This document shows, piece by piece, positions 46,671-57,400 of a stretch of 64,000 nucleotides of DNA (positions are counted from its first letter, which is position 1; the number at the start of each line of letters is the position of its first letter). Where the stretch lies: the NCBI RefSeq assembly GCF_010731795.1, contig NZ_AP022591.1, forward strand, positions 372,001-436,000, written 5' to 3'. A program made the translations under genes and the position numbers. Below the pieces are notes generated by a model. That model did not search any database and was not told the DNA's origin. It was given only the letters and a program-made list of their open reading frames with translations. This stretch comes from Mycolicibacterium celeriflavum. Lineage in GTDB: Bacteria; Actinomycetota; Actinomycetes; Mycobacteriales; Mycobacteriaceae.

Positions 46671-49643
46671 GTGGCCAAACCTGCGACGCAGCGTTCGAAG
46701 CTGCCGAGCGTAGGGCGGCTCGGACTGGTCGAACCGTCCGCGCCTGCGGACCTGGACCGACTGGGCTGGAACTCCGAGGCTCACGTGGAGCTGCTGTGGT
46801 CGCTGTCGCGGGCACCCGACGCCGACACCGCGCTGCACACGATGGTCCGGCTGGCCGAGGCGTTGGACACGGGCTGGGACCAACTCAACCGGACGCTGCT
46901 CACCGACCGCGGCCTCCGCGGCCGACTGTTCGGTGTGCTGGGTTCCTCGCTCGCCCTCGGGGACCACCTCGTCGGCCATCCCGAGAACTGGCGCCTGCTC
47001 GCCGGTGACGTCGGGTTGCCGGCCGCCGAGGACTTGCGGGAGATGTTCGTGGCGCGCGCCGACGAGGCTTCGGACACTGCGGAGGCACTGCAGCCGCTGC
47101 GCAAGCTCTACCGCGACCGGCTGCTGGTGCTGGCGGCTCTGGATTTGGCACCGACGGTGGAGAACGAACCGGTGCTGCCGTTCTCGACCGTCGGTGAGCA
47201 CCTGTCCGATCTCGCCGATGCGGCACTGGCCGCCGCGCTGCATCTGGCGCTCAAGACCGCAGGCGCCGACTCGCCGCCGCGGCTGGCGGTCATCGCGATG
47301 GGCAAATGCGGTGCGCGGGAACTGAATTACGTCAGCGACGTCGACGTGATCTTTGTGGTAGGGGAGGCGGCCGAGTCCGACCTCCGGATCGCCACCCGGG
47401 TGGCGGGCGAGATGATGCGGTTCGCCGCCGACGCGTTCTTCGAAGTCGACGCGGCGCTGCGGCCCGAGGGCAAGCACGGTCAGCTGGTACGCACCCTGGA
47501 ATCGCACGTCGCGTACTACCAGCGGTGGGCCAAGACGTGGGAATTCCAGGCGTTGATGAAGGCGCGACCGGCCGCCGGTGACGCGGAGTTGGGTCGGGCC
47601 TACGTCGAGGCGCTGATGCCGATGGTGTGGACCGCGAGCGAGCGCGAGGACTTCGTCCCCGAGGTGCAGGCGATGCGCAGGCGCGTCGAGGAACTGGTGC
47701 CCGCCGAGCAGCGGTCGCGCGAGATCAAGCTCGGCACCGGCGGGCTGCGCGACGTCGAATTCGCCGTGCAACTGCTGCAGTTGGTGCACGGTCGCAACGA
47801 CGAGGCGCTACACGTCGCCTCGACGGTCGGTGCGCTGGCCGCGCTCGGTCAGCGGGGATACATCGGTCGCGACGACGCTGCCAACCTCACCGCCTCGTAT
47901 GAGTTCCTGCGGCTGCTCGAGCACCGCCTGCAGCTGCAGCGCCTGGTGCGCACCCACCTGCTTCCCGACGAGGACGACGACGAGTCACTGCGCTGGCTGG
48001 CCAGGGCCGCCCATGTGCGCCCCGACGGCACGCGCGATGCGCTCGGCGTGCTGCGCGAAGAGCTCAAGCGCCAGAGCCTGCGGGTGTCGCGGCTGCACGA
48101 GAAGCTGTTCTACCAACCGCTTTTGGAGTCGGTCGGACAACCGGCACTGAGTATTTCGGAGGGCATGACACAGGAGGCCGCCGAACGGCAGCTGGCGGCG
48201 CTGGGATACGAAGGGCCGCAGAGCGCATTGACGCACCTGGCCGCGCTGACCGGAACCAGCGCCCGTCGTGGCCGCGTGCAGCAGATTCTGTTGCCGACGC
48301 TGCTCAGATGGCTCTCCGACACACCCGACCCGGATGCGGGTCTGCTGTCCTACCGCCGCATCAGCGATGCGCTGTCCGAACAACGGTGGTTCCTGGCAAC
48401 ACTGCGGGACGAGGGAGCCGTCGCCAAGCGGCTCATGCAGGTGCTGGGCACCTCTGCGTACGTTCCGGAGTTGCTGATGCGGGCACCGGAGGTCATCCAG
48501 TCGTACGCCGACGGCCCCAACGGCCCCAAACTGCTCGACGTCGAACCCGATGCCGTGGCGCGGGCGCTGGTCGCCTCGGCCGCAAGGTATTCCGATCCGC
48601 AGCGCGCCATCGCGGCCGCACGCACCCTGCGCAGGCGCGAACTGGCGCGCATCGCCTCGGCCGACCTGCTCGGCATGCTGGAAGTCACCGAGGTCTGCGG
48701 CGCGCTGACGTCGGTCTGGGTTGCGGTGCTGCAGGCCGCGCTGGAAGCGGTGATTCGCGCCAACACTGGTGACCGGGGGCCGCTGGCCCGCATCGCGGTG
48801 ATCGGGATGGGCAGGCTGGGCGGGGGCGAGCTCGGCTACGGCTCCGACGCCGATGTGATGTTCGTGTGCGAACCCGAAGCGGGAGTTGAGGAGTCGGCCG
48901 CGGTCAAATGGTCGGCGACGATCGCTGAGCAGGTGCGTACGCTGCTCGGGACGCCCAGCGCCGACCCGCCGCTGGAGGTCGACGCGAACCTGCGGCCCGA
49001 GGGCCGCAACGGCCCGCTGGTGCGGACCCTCGCCTCGTATGAGGCCTACTACGCGCGGTATGCGCAGACGTGGGAAGTGCAGGCGCTGTTGCGGGCCCAT
49101 CGCGTGGCCGGCGATCTCGACCTGGGGGAGCGGTTCCTGCTGGCGATCGACAAGATCCGCTACCCACCGAACGGAGTGTCGGCCGAAGCGGTGCAGGAGA
49201 TCAGGCGGATCAAGGCGCGGGTGGACGCCGAACGGCTGCCGCGTGGCGCCGACCCCAACACTCACACCAAACTGGGCCGCGGCGGCCTGACCGACATCGA
49301 GTGGACGGTGCAGTTGCTGCAGCTGCGGTATGCGCACGAAGTGCCCGCGCTGCACAACACCTCGACGTTGGAGTCGCTCAACGTGATCGGCGCCGCCGAG
49401 CTGATCGCTGAGGGCGACGTCGAGTTGCTGCGCCAAGCGTGGCTGACCGCGACCCGTGCGCGTAACGCGCTGGTGCTGGTGCGCGGCAAGCCGACCGACC
49501 AGCTACCCGGACCGGGCCGCCAGTTGAATGCCGTTGCGGTGGCGGCGGGTTGGGACACCGACGATGGCGGGGAGTTCCTCGACAACTATTTGCGGGTGAC
49601 GCGCCGGGCGAAAGCTGTGGTCAAGAAGGTCTTCGGTGGATGA
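46671..49643 (+). CDS. glnE: Bifunctional glutamine synthetase adenylyltransferase/deadenylase
   Basis: GTG 46671 gives 990 aa, close to M. tuberculosis GlnE. There are two nucleotidyltransferase halves with GSxxD-type metal motifs: [15 protein letters not shown] near residue 220 and [15 protein letters not shown] near residue 725. Each is followed by a regulatory helical region ([20 protein letters not shown] and [20 protein letters not shown]). The enzyme adds AMP to, or removes it from, a tyrosine of GlnA1 in response to nitrogen state. It is placed between glnA2 and the glnA1 locus, as in all mycobacteria I recall. Confidence 0.96.
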   Translation: MAKPATQRSKLPSVGRLGLVEPSAPADLDRLGWNSEAHVELLWSLSRAPDADTALHTMVRLAEALDTGWDQLNRTLLTDRGLRGRLFGVLGSSLALGDHLVGHPENWRLLAGDVGLPAAEDLREMFVARADEASDTAEALQPLRKLYRDRLLVLAALDLAPTVENEPVLPFSTVGEHLSDLADAALAAALHLALKTAGADSPPRLAVIAMGKCGARELNYVSDVDVIFVVGEAAESDLRIATRVAGEMMRFAADAFFEVDAALRPEGKHGQLVRTLESHVAYYQRWAKTWEFQALMKARPAAGDAELGRAYVEALMPMVWTASEREDFVPEVQAMRRRVEELVPAEQRSREIKLGTGGLRDVEFAVQLLQLVHGRNDEALHVASTVGALAALGQRGYIGRDDAANLTASYEFLRLLEHRLQLQRLVRTHLLPDEDDDESLRWLARAAHVRPDGTRDALGVLREELKRQSLRVSRLHEKLFYQPLLESVGQPALSISEGMTQEAAERQLAALGYEGPQSALTHLAALTGTSARRGRVQQILLPTLLRWLSDTPDPDAGLLSYRRISDALSEQRWFLATLRDEGAVAKRLMQVLGTSAYVPELLMRAPEVIQSYADGPNGPKLLDVEPDAVARALVASAARYSDPQRAIAAARTLRRRELARIASADLLGMLEVTEVCGALTSVWVAVLQAALEAVIRANTGDRGPLARIAVIGMGRLGGGELGYGSDADVMFVCEPEAGVEESAAVKWSATIAEQVRTLLGTPSADPPLEVDANLRPEGRNGPLVRTLASYEAYYARYAQTWEVQALLRAHRVAGDLDLGERFLLAIDKIRYPPNGVSAEAVQEIRRIKARVDAERLPRGADPNTHTKLGRGGLTDIEWTVQLLQLRYAHEVPALHNTSTLESLNVIGAAELIAEGDVELLRQAWLTATRARNALVLVRGKPTDQLPGPGRQLNAVAVAAGWDTDDGGEFLDNYLRVTRRAKAVVKKVFGG

Positions 49644-49661
49644 GACGGAGTGGATGAACGC

Positions 49662-50297
49662 ATGAGCATGGATTTCGGGTTCGACGTGATCACCGAGGAG
49701 GAGTATCAGCGACAGCGGGCCCTGTACGGCCCGCTGACCGATGCGGTGCGCAAACTGATCTATGCGAGCCTGCACACCGAGATCGACGAAGCCGCGGTCG
49801 CCGACGCACAAGCGAGGATCGAAGCTATCACCGACATTCTCGAGAGCAGGCAGCGCCCGGTGTCCAGTACGCTGCGTCACGAGCTCACCGGACGACCCCT
49901 GGCGTGGGCGAATCCCGCTGTGGGACTGCGCAATGCGATCGCGCCCCCGATGGTCATCCAGCATGAGGAGGACGGGCGCTGCTGGAGTGAGTTCACGCTG
50001 AGCGGCGCCTACGAAGGCCCCCCGGGCTGGGTTCACGGCGGTATCTGCGCGCTGGTGCTCGACCACCTGCTGGGTGAGGCCGCGAGCGAAGGCCTCACGC
50101 AGCCGAAGTTCACCGGCACCATCTCGCTTCGGTATCTGCGCGGAACCCCGCTGGGCCGGCTGCGCGCGGAGGCGTTCGTGGAGCGGTCCGAGGGCGTCAA
50201 GACATTCGCCCGCGGATACCTGATGGACGCCGAGGGCCCCACGGTCGAGGCCGAGGGTGTCTTCATCCGGCCGGCGTGGGCCCGGGACGCCGGGTGA
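49662..50297 (+). CDS. PaaI-like hotdog-fold thioesterase
   Basis: ATG 49662 gives 211 aa; GTG 49650 is in frame. The N-terminal half is helical. The C-terminal half is a hotdog domain with GPPGWVHGGICALVLDHLLG, where the HGG and the following Asp fit the thioesterase active site, and FTGTISLRYLRGTPLGRLRA. The substrate is probably an acyl-CoA. It overlaps the F420-type oxidoreductase gene by GTGA, so the two are coupled. Confidence 0.88.
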   Translation: MSMDFGFDVITEEEYQRQRALYGPLTDAVRKLIYASLHTEIDEAAVADAQARIEAITDILESRQRPVSSTLRHELTGRPLAWANPAVGLRNAIAPPMVIQHEEDGRCWSEFTLSGAYEGPPGWVHGGICALVLDHLLGEAASEGLTQPKFTGTISLRYLRGTPLGRLRAEAFVERSEGVKTFARGYLMDAEGPTVEAEGVFIRPAWARDAG

Positions 50298-51154
50298 AGT
50301 TCTACGTCAGCCTGGCGTTCCTGGACACCAGCGAGATCGTCGAAATCGCCAGAGCCGCAGATGATCTCGGCTACGACGGTCTCGGTATTCCCGACCACGT
50401 CGTGAACCTGGAGACGCTGCAGACGCCGTATCCCTACACCAAGGACGGTAGCCGGCGCTGGGAGGCCTTCACCGACTGGCCCGACCCGTGGGTGCTGATC
50501 GGCGCGCTGGCCATGGTGACCTCGCGGTTGCGGTTCGTCACCACCGTGTACCTGCCCGCAATGCGCGACCCGTACTCGGCCGCGAAATCGATTGGCACCG
50601 CGGCTGTTCTGGCAGGAGGTCGGCTCGAACTCGGCATCGGCGTGGGCTGGTGCGAAGAAGAGTTCACCTTGATGGGCCAGCAGTTCGCGCGGCGCGGTAA
50701 ACGCACCGACGAGATGCTCACGCTGATGAAGGAACTGTGGAAGCCCGGGTGGACGGAATTCGAGGGCGAGTTCTACCAGACGCCCCGGCTGGAGATGGAG
50801 CCGACGCCCCCGCCGATTCCGGTGTATGTGGGCGGGCTGTCGGATATCGCGCTGCGCCGCGCGGCGCGCCACGACGGTTGGATCGGCGACCTCATCACCA
50901 CCGACCGGGCGCTCGAACGTGTCGCCAAGCTACGTGAGCTACGCGCCGAAAAGGGTTTGACGATGGACGATTTCACGGTCATCACGCCGCTGACCGACGC
51001 GTTCATCCCCGAGCATTACGAGCGCGCCAAGGCGGGCGGAATAGCAGGCATTGTGACCATGCCGTGGATGTTCTACGCCGGGCCGCAGGCGACGCTTCCG
51101 GAGAAGATCGACGGGATGAAGCGTTTCCGCAAGGACCTCGGCCTGGATCAGTAG
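50294..51154 (+). CDS. LLM-class (F420-type) oxidoreductase
   Basis: GTG 50294 gives 286 aa of the luciferase-like TIM-barrel fold. VKFYVSLAFLDTSEIVEIAR, GYDGLGIPDHVVNLETLQTP, RLELGIGVGWCEEEFTLMGQ and IPVYVGGLSDIALRRAARHD are the usual segments for binding F420 or FMN. Mycobacteria use many such F420-dependent enzymes. The substrate is unknown, but coupling to a thioesterase suggests acyl substrates. It overlaps the converging DoxX gene by 7 bp. Confidence 0.9.
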   Translation: MKFYVSLAFLDTSEIVEIARAADDLGYDGLGIPDHVVNLETLQTPYPYTKDGSRRWEAFTDWPDPWVLIGALAMVTSRLRFVTTVYLPAMRDPYSAAKSIGTAAVLAGGRLELGIGVGWCEEEFTLMGQQFARRGKRTDEMLTLMKELWKPGWTEFEGEFYQTPRLEMEPTPPPIPVYVGGLSDIALRRAARHDGWIGDLITTDRALERVAKLRELRAEKGLTMDDFTVITPLTDAFIPEHYERAKAGGIAGIVTMPWMFYAGPQATLPEKIDGMKRFRKDLGLDQ

Positions 51155-51702
51155 CGGGGTCTGCGGAAACGGCTGAGCAGCCCGCCCCGGCGCGGAGGCG
51201 CGTCGGTGGCGACGTACTGCTCCTCCCTCGCAGTGACCGCGCCGACTCGCCGGGGTGGCGCACCCGCGTACCCGCCGGCAGCGCCTCGGCGTCGCGCATC
51301 GATTGACCAGGCACCGGCGCCCAGCGCTGCCAGGGCCAGGAAACCGAAGCAGTACAGCAGGGCGACCTCGCCGCCGTTCTCCATCGGCCAGAAGCTCTTC
51401 GACGGGCCTTCCAGCGGCGGCCAATGCTGCCAGAAGTAGGCGACGGCCATTTCGCCGGAGGCGATGAACGCCGCGATACGGGTGAACAGCCCGACGGCGA
51501 TCAGCAGGCCGGCCACCAGTTCGATGAGCCCGGCCCACCAGTACGGCCACGAACCCGCCTCGATCGGCATCGGCGCGGCCACCGGCCAGCCGAACAACTT
51601 CTGGGAACCGTGCAACGCAAACAGCAGTCCGGCGATGATCCGGAATGCACTCAAAGCTGGAGAGGAGTAGCTCGCGAGACGAGCGTCGAAGTTGGTCGCC
51701 AT
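51148..51702 (-). CDS. DoxX-family membrane protein
   Basis: This 184-aa protein has four membrane helices in the first 135 residues: FRIIAGLLFALHGSQKLFGW, WWAGLIELVAGLLIAVGLFT, FIASGEMAVAYFWQHWPP and ALLYCFGFLALAALGAGAW. This is the DoxX layout. The C-terminal 50 residues are cytosolic and basic. Some DoxX proteins act with thiol-redox partners in membranes; no partner is obvious here. Confidence 0.85.
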   Translation of the reverse strand: MATNFDARLASYSSPALSAFRIIAGLLFALHGSQKLFGWPVAAPMPIEAGSWPYWWAGLIELVAGLLIAVGLFTRIAAFIASGEMAVAYFWQHWPPLEGPSKSFWPMENGGEVALLYCFGFLALAALGAGAWSIDARRRGAAGGYAGAPPRRVGAVTAREEQYVATDAPPRRGGLLSRFRRPRY

Positions 51703-51808
51703 GGACCGACCTTACGCGCGCCGACCCGTTCTGTTGAAGGCTTGAACTGCACCGTTACCGGACCGTCGCTGACTCTTCGCACGCCGTCGACTACCCGAAG
51801 CGGACGAA

Positions 51809-51834
51809 GGCCGGATGGCGTGCACCATCCGGCC
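51809..51834 (-). terminator. glnA1 terminator
   Basis: A perfect 10-bp stem (GGCCGGATGG / CCATCCGGCC) with a 6-nt loop lies 19 bp after the glnA1 stop. On the minus strand the stem is followed by TTCGTCC rather than a T-run. It is the strongest terminator-like hairpin in the window. Confidence 0.75.
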
Positions 51835-51852
51835 CCGTTCCACGATGACGGC

Positions 51853-53289
<1,437 letters not shown>

Positions 53290-53362
53290 TGAGTTCTCTC
53301 CTTTATCTGGTAACCCGCGGGTTGACGCTAAGGACACGATGTTGCACGGTCGTCAACCGGAT

Positions 53363-53378
53363 GTTGCGCCGAAGTTAC
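53363..53378 (-). promoter_or_regulatory. GlnR box upstream of glnA1
   Basis: Read on the minus strand, GTAAC-TTCGGC-GCAAC matches gTnAC-n6-GaAAC with one change. It sits 74-89 bp before the glnA1 start. A TTGACG (53356-53351 on the minus strand) just downstream could be the -35 box of the regulated promoter. GlnR control of glnA1 is established in mycobacteria. Confidence 0.6.
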
Positions 53379-53458
53379 GCAATCTCACCTCAGTGCCTCG
53401 TCGCCGGCGGCCGATGGGCTCCCGTGGACCACCTGTTGTCCCGCCCTATCCTGAGTGT

Positions 53459-53941
53459 ATGGCCCGAACTCTGGGGTCCTGGCTCTCGGGGTCGGATCCG
53501 ACCAGCGACGCTGGACCCAACGACTATCCCGGTCAGCGCCTCGGTTTGCCGGAGTCCGGCCCCGGTTCGATCGCCCGGTTCGGTAGGCGGATCGCTGCGC
53601 TGATGATCGACTGGTTCATCGCCTACGGGCTGGTGGGGCTCGCGGTGAGCATCGGCGTCATCAGCCGCGACGCCTTCTTGTACAGCCAGCTGGGCTCGAC
53701 GTCGATCGCGGTGGTGTGGCTGGTGCTGGGCATCGTCTCGGTGCGGTTGTTCGGCTTCACGCCCGGTCAGTGGGCGCTGGGCCTGCGGGTCGCCTCGATC
53801 GACCACCGGATGCACGTCGGGATCGGCCGCGCCACGGTGCGCGGGTTACTGGTGTTCTTCGTCATCCCCGCGTTGTTCACCGACCGGGACTTTCGGGGCT
53901 ACCAGGACCGGTTCACCAACACCGCGGTGGTCCGTCGGTAA
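53459..53941 (+). CDS. RDD-family membrane protein
   Basis: ATG 53459 gives 160 aa. The RDD signature is in RFGRRIAALMIDWFIAYGLV, and GQWALGLRVASID is the second family motif. There are three hydrophobic segments (residues 48-70, 80-98, 125-140). Function is unknown; RDD proteins may transport ions or small compounds. It is divergent from glnA1, sharing a 169-bp upstream region, and converges on the DUF4191 gene. Confidence 0.88.
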   Translation: MARTLGSWLSGSDPTSDAGPNDYPGQRLGLPESGPGSIARFGRRIAALMIDWFIAYGLVGLAVSIGVISRDAFLYSQLGSTSIAVVWLVLGIVSVRLFGFTPGQWALGLRVASIDHRMHVGIGRATVRGLLVFFVIPALFTDRDFRGYQDRFTNTAVVRR

Positions 53942-53958
53942 CTTCTGCTCGGGCGCCC

Positions 53959-54011
53959 AAACCGACGTTTTGGTCGAAAATCCGGTCGGACTTCGACCAT
54001 TTCGTCTGTTT
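53959..54011. repeat. Convergent-gene hairpin element, copy 1
   Basis: The arms are AAAC-C-GACG-TTT-TGGTCGAA (53959-53978) and TTCGACCA-TTT-CGTC-T-GTTT (53992-54011) around a 13-nt loop. The structure has two mismatched positions: a symmetric TTT/TTT internal loop and one C/T. A second element with the same layout lies at 61555-61613. Both are between converging genes, so a shared terminator or dispersed repeat role is plausible. Confidence 0.65.
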
Positions 54012-54015
54012 CGGC

Positions 54016-54036
54016 GGAACTCGGAACTCGGAACTC
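54016..54036. repeat. 7-bp tandem repeat, GGAACTC x3
   Basis: Three exact GGAACTC units are followed by imperfect copies (GAACTGAGAACTCGG, GGAACTGGGAACTC) up to the DUF4191 stop at 54069. This resembles a small variable-number tandem repeat. Confidence 0.7.
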
Positions 54037-54068
54037 GGCCGAACTGAGAACTCGGCGGAACTGGGAAC

Positions 54069-54821
54069 TCAGCGGCGGCGGACGGTGCGCTGCACGCCTC
54101 GCATCTTGGCCTGCGTCGGAAGCGGACCCTTCGGCATCGCGGCGGGCCCGACCTTGGTGCCGAGCGCGGCCAGCCTCGACTCCAGCGCGTCGAGTTGTTT
54201 GACCGTAATGTTGGCGGGCAGCTTGTTGAGGTGGCGCTCCAGCTTGGCCAGCGGCACTTCGCCTTCGCCGTTGCCGATGATGACGTCGTAGATCGGGGTG
54301 TCGCCGACCAGCCGGGCGGTGCGCTTCTTCTCCTGCGCAAGAAGCGGCTTCACCCGCGTCGGCGAGCCCTCGCCGACGAAGATCACCCCGGGCCTGCCGA
54401 TCACGCGGTGCACCGCATCGAAGTGGCCGGTTGCCGCGACACCGGGCGTCACCCGCCACTTGCCGCGCAGATTGTCCAGTGCCCACGCCGCCGCGCCGGT
54501 CTGGCCCTCGGCCTTGCGGTAGACGGACTTCTGCGCGCGCCTGCCGAAGATGATGAACGCCACCAACGCGCCGAGCACGATGCCCAGCGGAATCATCATG
54601 TAGGTGGTGAAGCCGCCCGCGAAGATCCCGAGCGCCACCGAGCCGGCGACGATCAGCACGAATGCGCCGATCATGTACGGCAGCAGCCGCTTGTCCTCTT
54701 TGCGCTGGATCTGGAACGCCTGCCACAGTTGGCTGCGGCGTTGTTTGGACGCCGCTTTACGGGCCGCCTTGGCCTCGGCCTTCGCGGCCTTGACGGCCTC
54801 GGGGTTACGCGTTTTCGCCAT
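54069..54821 (-). CDS. DUF4191 membrane protein (Rv2219 homologue)
   Basis: ATG 54821 gives 250 aa. The N-terminus is very basic and helical (AVKAAKAEAKAARKAASKQR). Two membrane helices follow (LLPYMIGAFVLIVAGSVALG and MMIPLGIVLGALVAFIIFGR). The cytosolic part carries VTPGVAATGHFDAVHRVIGR and PGVIFVGEGSP, and ends in a basic tail. The family is restricted to actinobacteria and of unknown function. It follows lipA by 4 bp, so it probably ends the lipB-lipA operon. Confidence 0.88.
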   Translation of the reverse strand: MAKTRNPEAVKAAKAEAKAARKAASKQRRSQLWQAFQIQRKEDKRLLPYMIGAFVLIVAGSVALGIFAGGFTTYMMIPLGIVLGALVAFIIFGRRAQKSVYRKAEGQTGAAAWALDNLRGKWRVTPGVAATGHFDAVHRVIGRPGVIFVGEGSPTRVKPLLAQEKKRTARLVGDTPIYDVIIGNGEGEVPLAKLERHLNKLPANITVKQLDALESRLAALGTKVGPAAMPKGPLPTQAKMRGVQRTVRRR

Positions 54822-54825
54822 TGGT

Positions 54826-55758
54826 TCAGGATACGGAGTTCGATGTCGCCTTCGCCTGGGCATACAGCCGGCCCGCCCGGTACGACGACCGCACCAGCGG
54901 TCCGGCCAGCACTCCGGCGAATCCCAGCCCTTGGGCGAATCGCTCGTGCTCGACGAACTCCTCGGGCCTGACCCAGCGCTCCACCGGGTGATGACGCACC
55001 GACGGCCGCAGGTACTGGGTGATCGTGACGATGTCGCAGCCCGCGTCGCGCAGATCGGTCAGCGCGCTGCGCACCTCATCGGGCGTCTCGCCCATGCCGA
55101 GGATCAGGTTCGACTTGGTGACCAACCCGAAGTCGCGAGCCGCGGTCAGCACCCGCAGGCTGCGCTCGTAGCGGAATGCGGGCCGGATCCGCTTGAAGAT
55201 CCGCGGAACGGTTTCGACGTTGTGCGCCAACACTTCTGGGCGCGCTTCGAAGACCTCGCGCAACAGGGCCGGTTCACCGTTGAAGTCGGGGATCAGCAGC
55301 TCCACGCCGGTGTTCGGGTTGAGTTCCTTGATCGCCCGCACCGTCTCGGCGTACAGCCAGGCGCCGCCGTCGGGCAGGTCGTCGCGGGCCACGCCGGTCA
55401 CGGTCGAGTAGCGCAACCCCATCGCCTGCACGCTCTCGGCCACCCGGCGCGGTTCGTCACGGTCGAGGTCGGCCGGCTTACCGGTGTCGATCTGGCAGAA
55501 GTCGCAGCGACGGGTGCACTGCTCGCCGCCGATGAGGAAGGTGGCCTCGCGGTCCTCCCAGCATTCGAAGATGTTGGGGCAGCCGGCTTCTTCGCAGACC
55601 GTGTGCAGTCCTTCGCGTTTGACCAGCGCCTTGAGTTCCTTGTACTCCGGGCCCATCTTCGCGCGGGTCTTGATCCACGGCGGCTTGCGCTCGATCGGCG
55701 TCTCGGCGTTGCGCACCTCGAGACGCAGCAGTTTGCGGCCTTCAGGAGTCACGGTCAC
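54826..55758 (-). CDS. lipA: Lipoyl synthase LipA
   Basis: GTG 55758 overlaps the lipB stop and gives 310 aa. This radical-SAM enzyme inserts two sulfurs into octanoyl groups. [13 protein letters not shown] binds the auxiliary cluster, CTRRCDFC is the CxxxCxxC radical-SAM motif, and LVRSSYRAG near the C-terminus carries the serine ligand. Its products modify E2 subunits such as DlaT two genes upstream. Confidence 0.96.
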   Translation of the reverse strand: MTVTPEGRKLLRLEVRNAETPIERKPPWIKTRAKMGPEYKELKALVKREGLHTVCEEAGCPNIFECWEDREATFLIGGEQCTRRCDFCQIDTGKPADLDRDEPRRVAESVQAMGLRYSTVTGVARDDLPDGGAWLYAETVRAIKELNPNTGVELLIPDFNGEPALLREVFEARPEVLAHNVETVPRIFKRIRPAFRYERSLRVLTAARDFGLVTKSNLILGMGETPDEVRSALTDLRDAGCDIVTITQYLRPSVRHHPVERWVRPEEFVEHERFAQGLGFAGVLAGPLVRSSYRAGRLYAQAKATSNSVS

Positions 55759-56456
55759 TACGTCAACGCTACCCTCAGCCGCCCGTCCAGGACGTCCGCA
55801 ACAGCGTCCGCCACCGGCCCGATGACGTCCGCGACGCCGACCCGCCGCCCCAGTTCAGCCGTCAGCGAAGTGACCCCGGCATCGGAGATGCCGCACGGCA
55901 CGATCGCCGAGAACGCAGACAGGTCGCAATCGCAGTTCAAGGCGAACCCGTGCATGGTCGTCGCCCGCGACACCCGGATGCCCACTGCGGCGATCTTGCG
56001 CGCTGGCCCCTTGGCATCGGTACCGGATTCGCGGCTCGCCGCGGGCGCCACCCACACCCCGGATCGGCCCTCGACGCGTCCGGTGTGCACGCCGAGATCG
56101 GCGCAGACCTTGATCAACGATTCCTCAAGACGCCGAACGAAATTGACGACGTCGAGCGGTTCGGCCAGACCGATGATCGGATAGCCCACCAGTTGCCCGG
56201 GTCCGTGCCAGGTGATCTTGCCGCCGCGGTCGGTGTCGATGACCGGGGTGGCGGCCGCACTCGGCCTTTCACTGGGCAGGGTGCGCCGTCCGGCGGTGTA
56301 CACCGGCGGATGTTCGAGCAGCAGCAGGGTGTCCGGTCCGCCCGCCACGCGCTCGTCGGCGATCTGGCGCTGCAGTTGCCAGGCCTCCTGGTAGTCGATC
56401 GAGCCCAGCCGGCGCACGTCGATCTGCGTCGACACCGACCGAATCGAACCCGTCAC
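55758..56456 (-). CDS. lipB: Octanoyltransferase LipB
   Basis: GTG 56456 gives 232 aa starting [18 protein letters not shown], as in M. tuberculosis LipB. The enzyme moves octanoate from acyl carrier protein to lipoyl-domain lysines through a thioester. [22 protein letters not shown] sequence is present as [20 protein letters not shown]. The catalytic Lys lies in [20 protein letters not shown] and the Cys in [11 protein letters not shown]. An insert of about 10 residues follows VWVAPAA relative to M. tuberculosis. Confidence 0.95.
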   Translation of the reverse strand: MTGSIRSVSTQIDVRRLGSIDYQEAWQLQRQIADERVAGGPDTLLLLEHPPVYTAGRRTLPSERPSAAATPVIDTDRGGKITWHGPGQLVGYPIIGLAEPLDVVNFVRRLEESLIKVCADLGVHTGRVEGRSGVWVAPAASRESGTDAKGPARKIAAVGIRVSRATTMHGFALNCDCDLSAFSAIVPCGISDAGVTSLTAELGRRVGVADVIGPVADAVADVLDGRLRVALT

Positions 56457-56466
56457 GACACCGACG

Positions 56467-57372
56467 CTACTCCCGCGGCGCGGTGGCGAACGCCAACGCC
56501 TCACCAATGGTGTTGTGGTGGAAGACGAATCCGGCCCGCTCGAGCGCCGCGGGAATGGCGCGCTGACCGCCCAGCAGCCCCTCGTCGGCGAACTCCCCGA
56601 GTACGGTGCGCAGCGCGAATCCCGGAACCATTAGCGGTGTCGGACGGTTGACCGCGCGGCCCAACGCCGCGGTGAACTCGGCGTTGGTTACGGGGGCGGG
56701 GCCGGTGAGGTTGACCGGGCCGGACAGCTCGTCGTGCGATATCACGAACAGCAGCGCGCGGACCTCGTCCTCCAGGCTGATCCAAGGCATGTACTGGCGG
56801 CCGTTGCCCAGTCGGGCGCCCAGCCCCAGGGAAAACAGCGGTTTGAGCCGGCTGAGCATTCCGCCGCCTTGGGCCAACACCAGGCCGGAGCGCGCCAGCA
56901 CGACCCGGGCGCCGTCCTGTCGCGCCGCCCAGGTGGCGGCCTCCCAGTCGACGCACAGGTGGGGGAGGAACCCCTCGCCGGCGGGCGCGTTCTCGTCGGT
57001 GATCTGCGAGCCGGTGTCGCCGTAGAAGCCGACCGCGCTGGCGTTGACGAGCACGGGTACACCGGCCTCGGCGACCGCGGTCGCGAGCACCTCCGTGGGT
57101 CCGATGCGGCTGTCACGCAGGCTCTGCTTGAACGCGCCCGACCACCGCTTCTCGCCGACGTTGACACCACACAGGTTGACCACCGCGTCCACCCCGGCCA
57201 AGGTCTGAGAGTCGAACTCGCCGGTGTCCGGGTTCCAGAACACCTCGTCGGCGTTGGACGGTGCGCGCCGCACGATGCGCAGCACCCGACGGTCGGTGGC
57301 ACGCAGCGCATACACCAGCGCCGTGCCGATCAGACCGGACGATCCCGCGATCGCGATGACGGCTTCGGACAC
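56467..57372 (-). CDS. TIGR01777-family NAD(P)-binding epimerase-like protein
   Basis: This 301-aa SDR-type protein has an N-terminal dinucleotide-binding motif ([18 protein letters not shown]), [18 protein letters not shown], and [20 protein letters not shown] carrying the YxxxK-like region of extended SDRs in altered form. LDEVRALL-type sequence appears as [18 protein letters not shown]. The family (YfcH, Rv2216) has no settled reaction. It lies between lipB and dlaT on the same strand, 10 and 28 bp apart. Confidence 0.9.
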   Translation of the reverse strand: MSEAVIAIAGSSGLIGTALVYALRATDRRVLRIVRRAPSNADEVFWNPDTGEFDSQTLAGVDAVVNLCGVNVGEKRWSGAFKQSLRDSRIGPTEVLATAVAEAGVPVLVNASAVGFYGDTGSQITDENAPAGEGFLPHLCVDWEAATWAARQDGARVVLARSGLVLAQGGGMLSRLKPLFSLGLGARLGNGRQYMPWISLEDEVRALLFVISHDELSGPVNLTGPAPVTNAEFTAALGRAVNRPTPLMVPGFALRTVLGEFADEGLLGGQRAIPAALERAGFVFHHNTIGEALAFATAPRE

Positions 57373-57400
57373 GACAGGCGTAAGCCTTTCCTCTAGGCCT

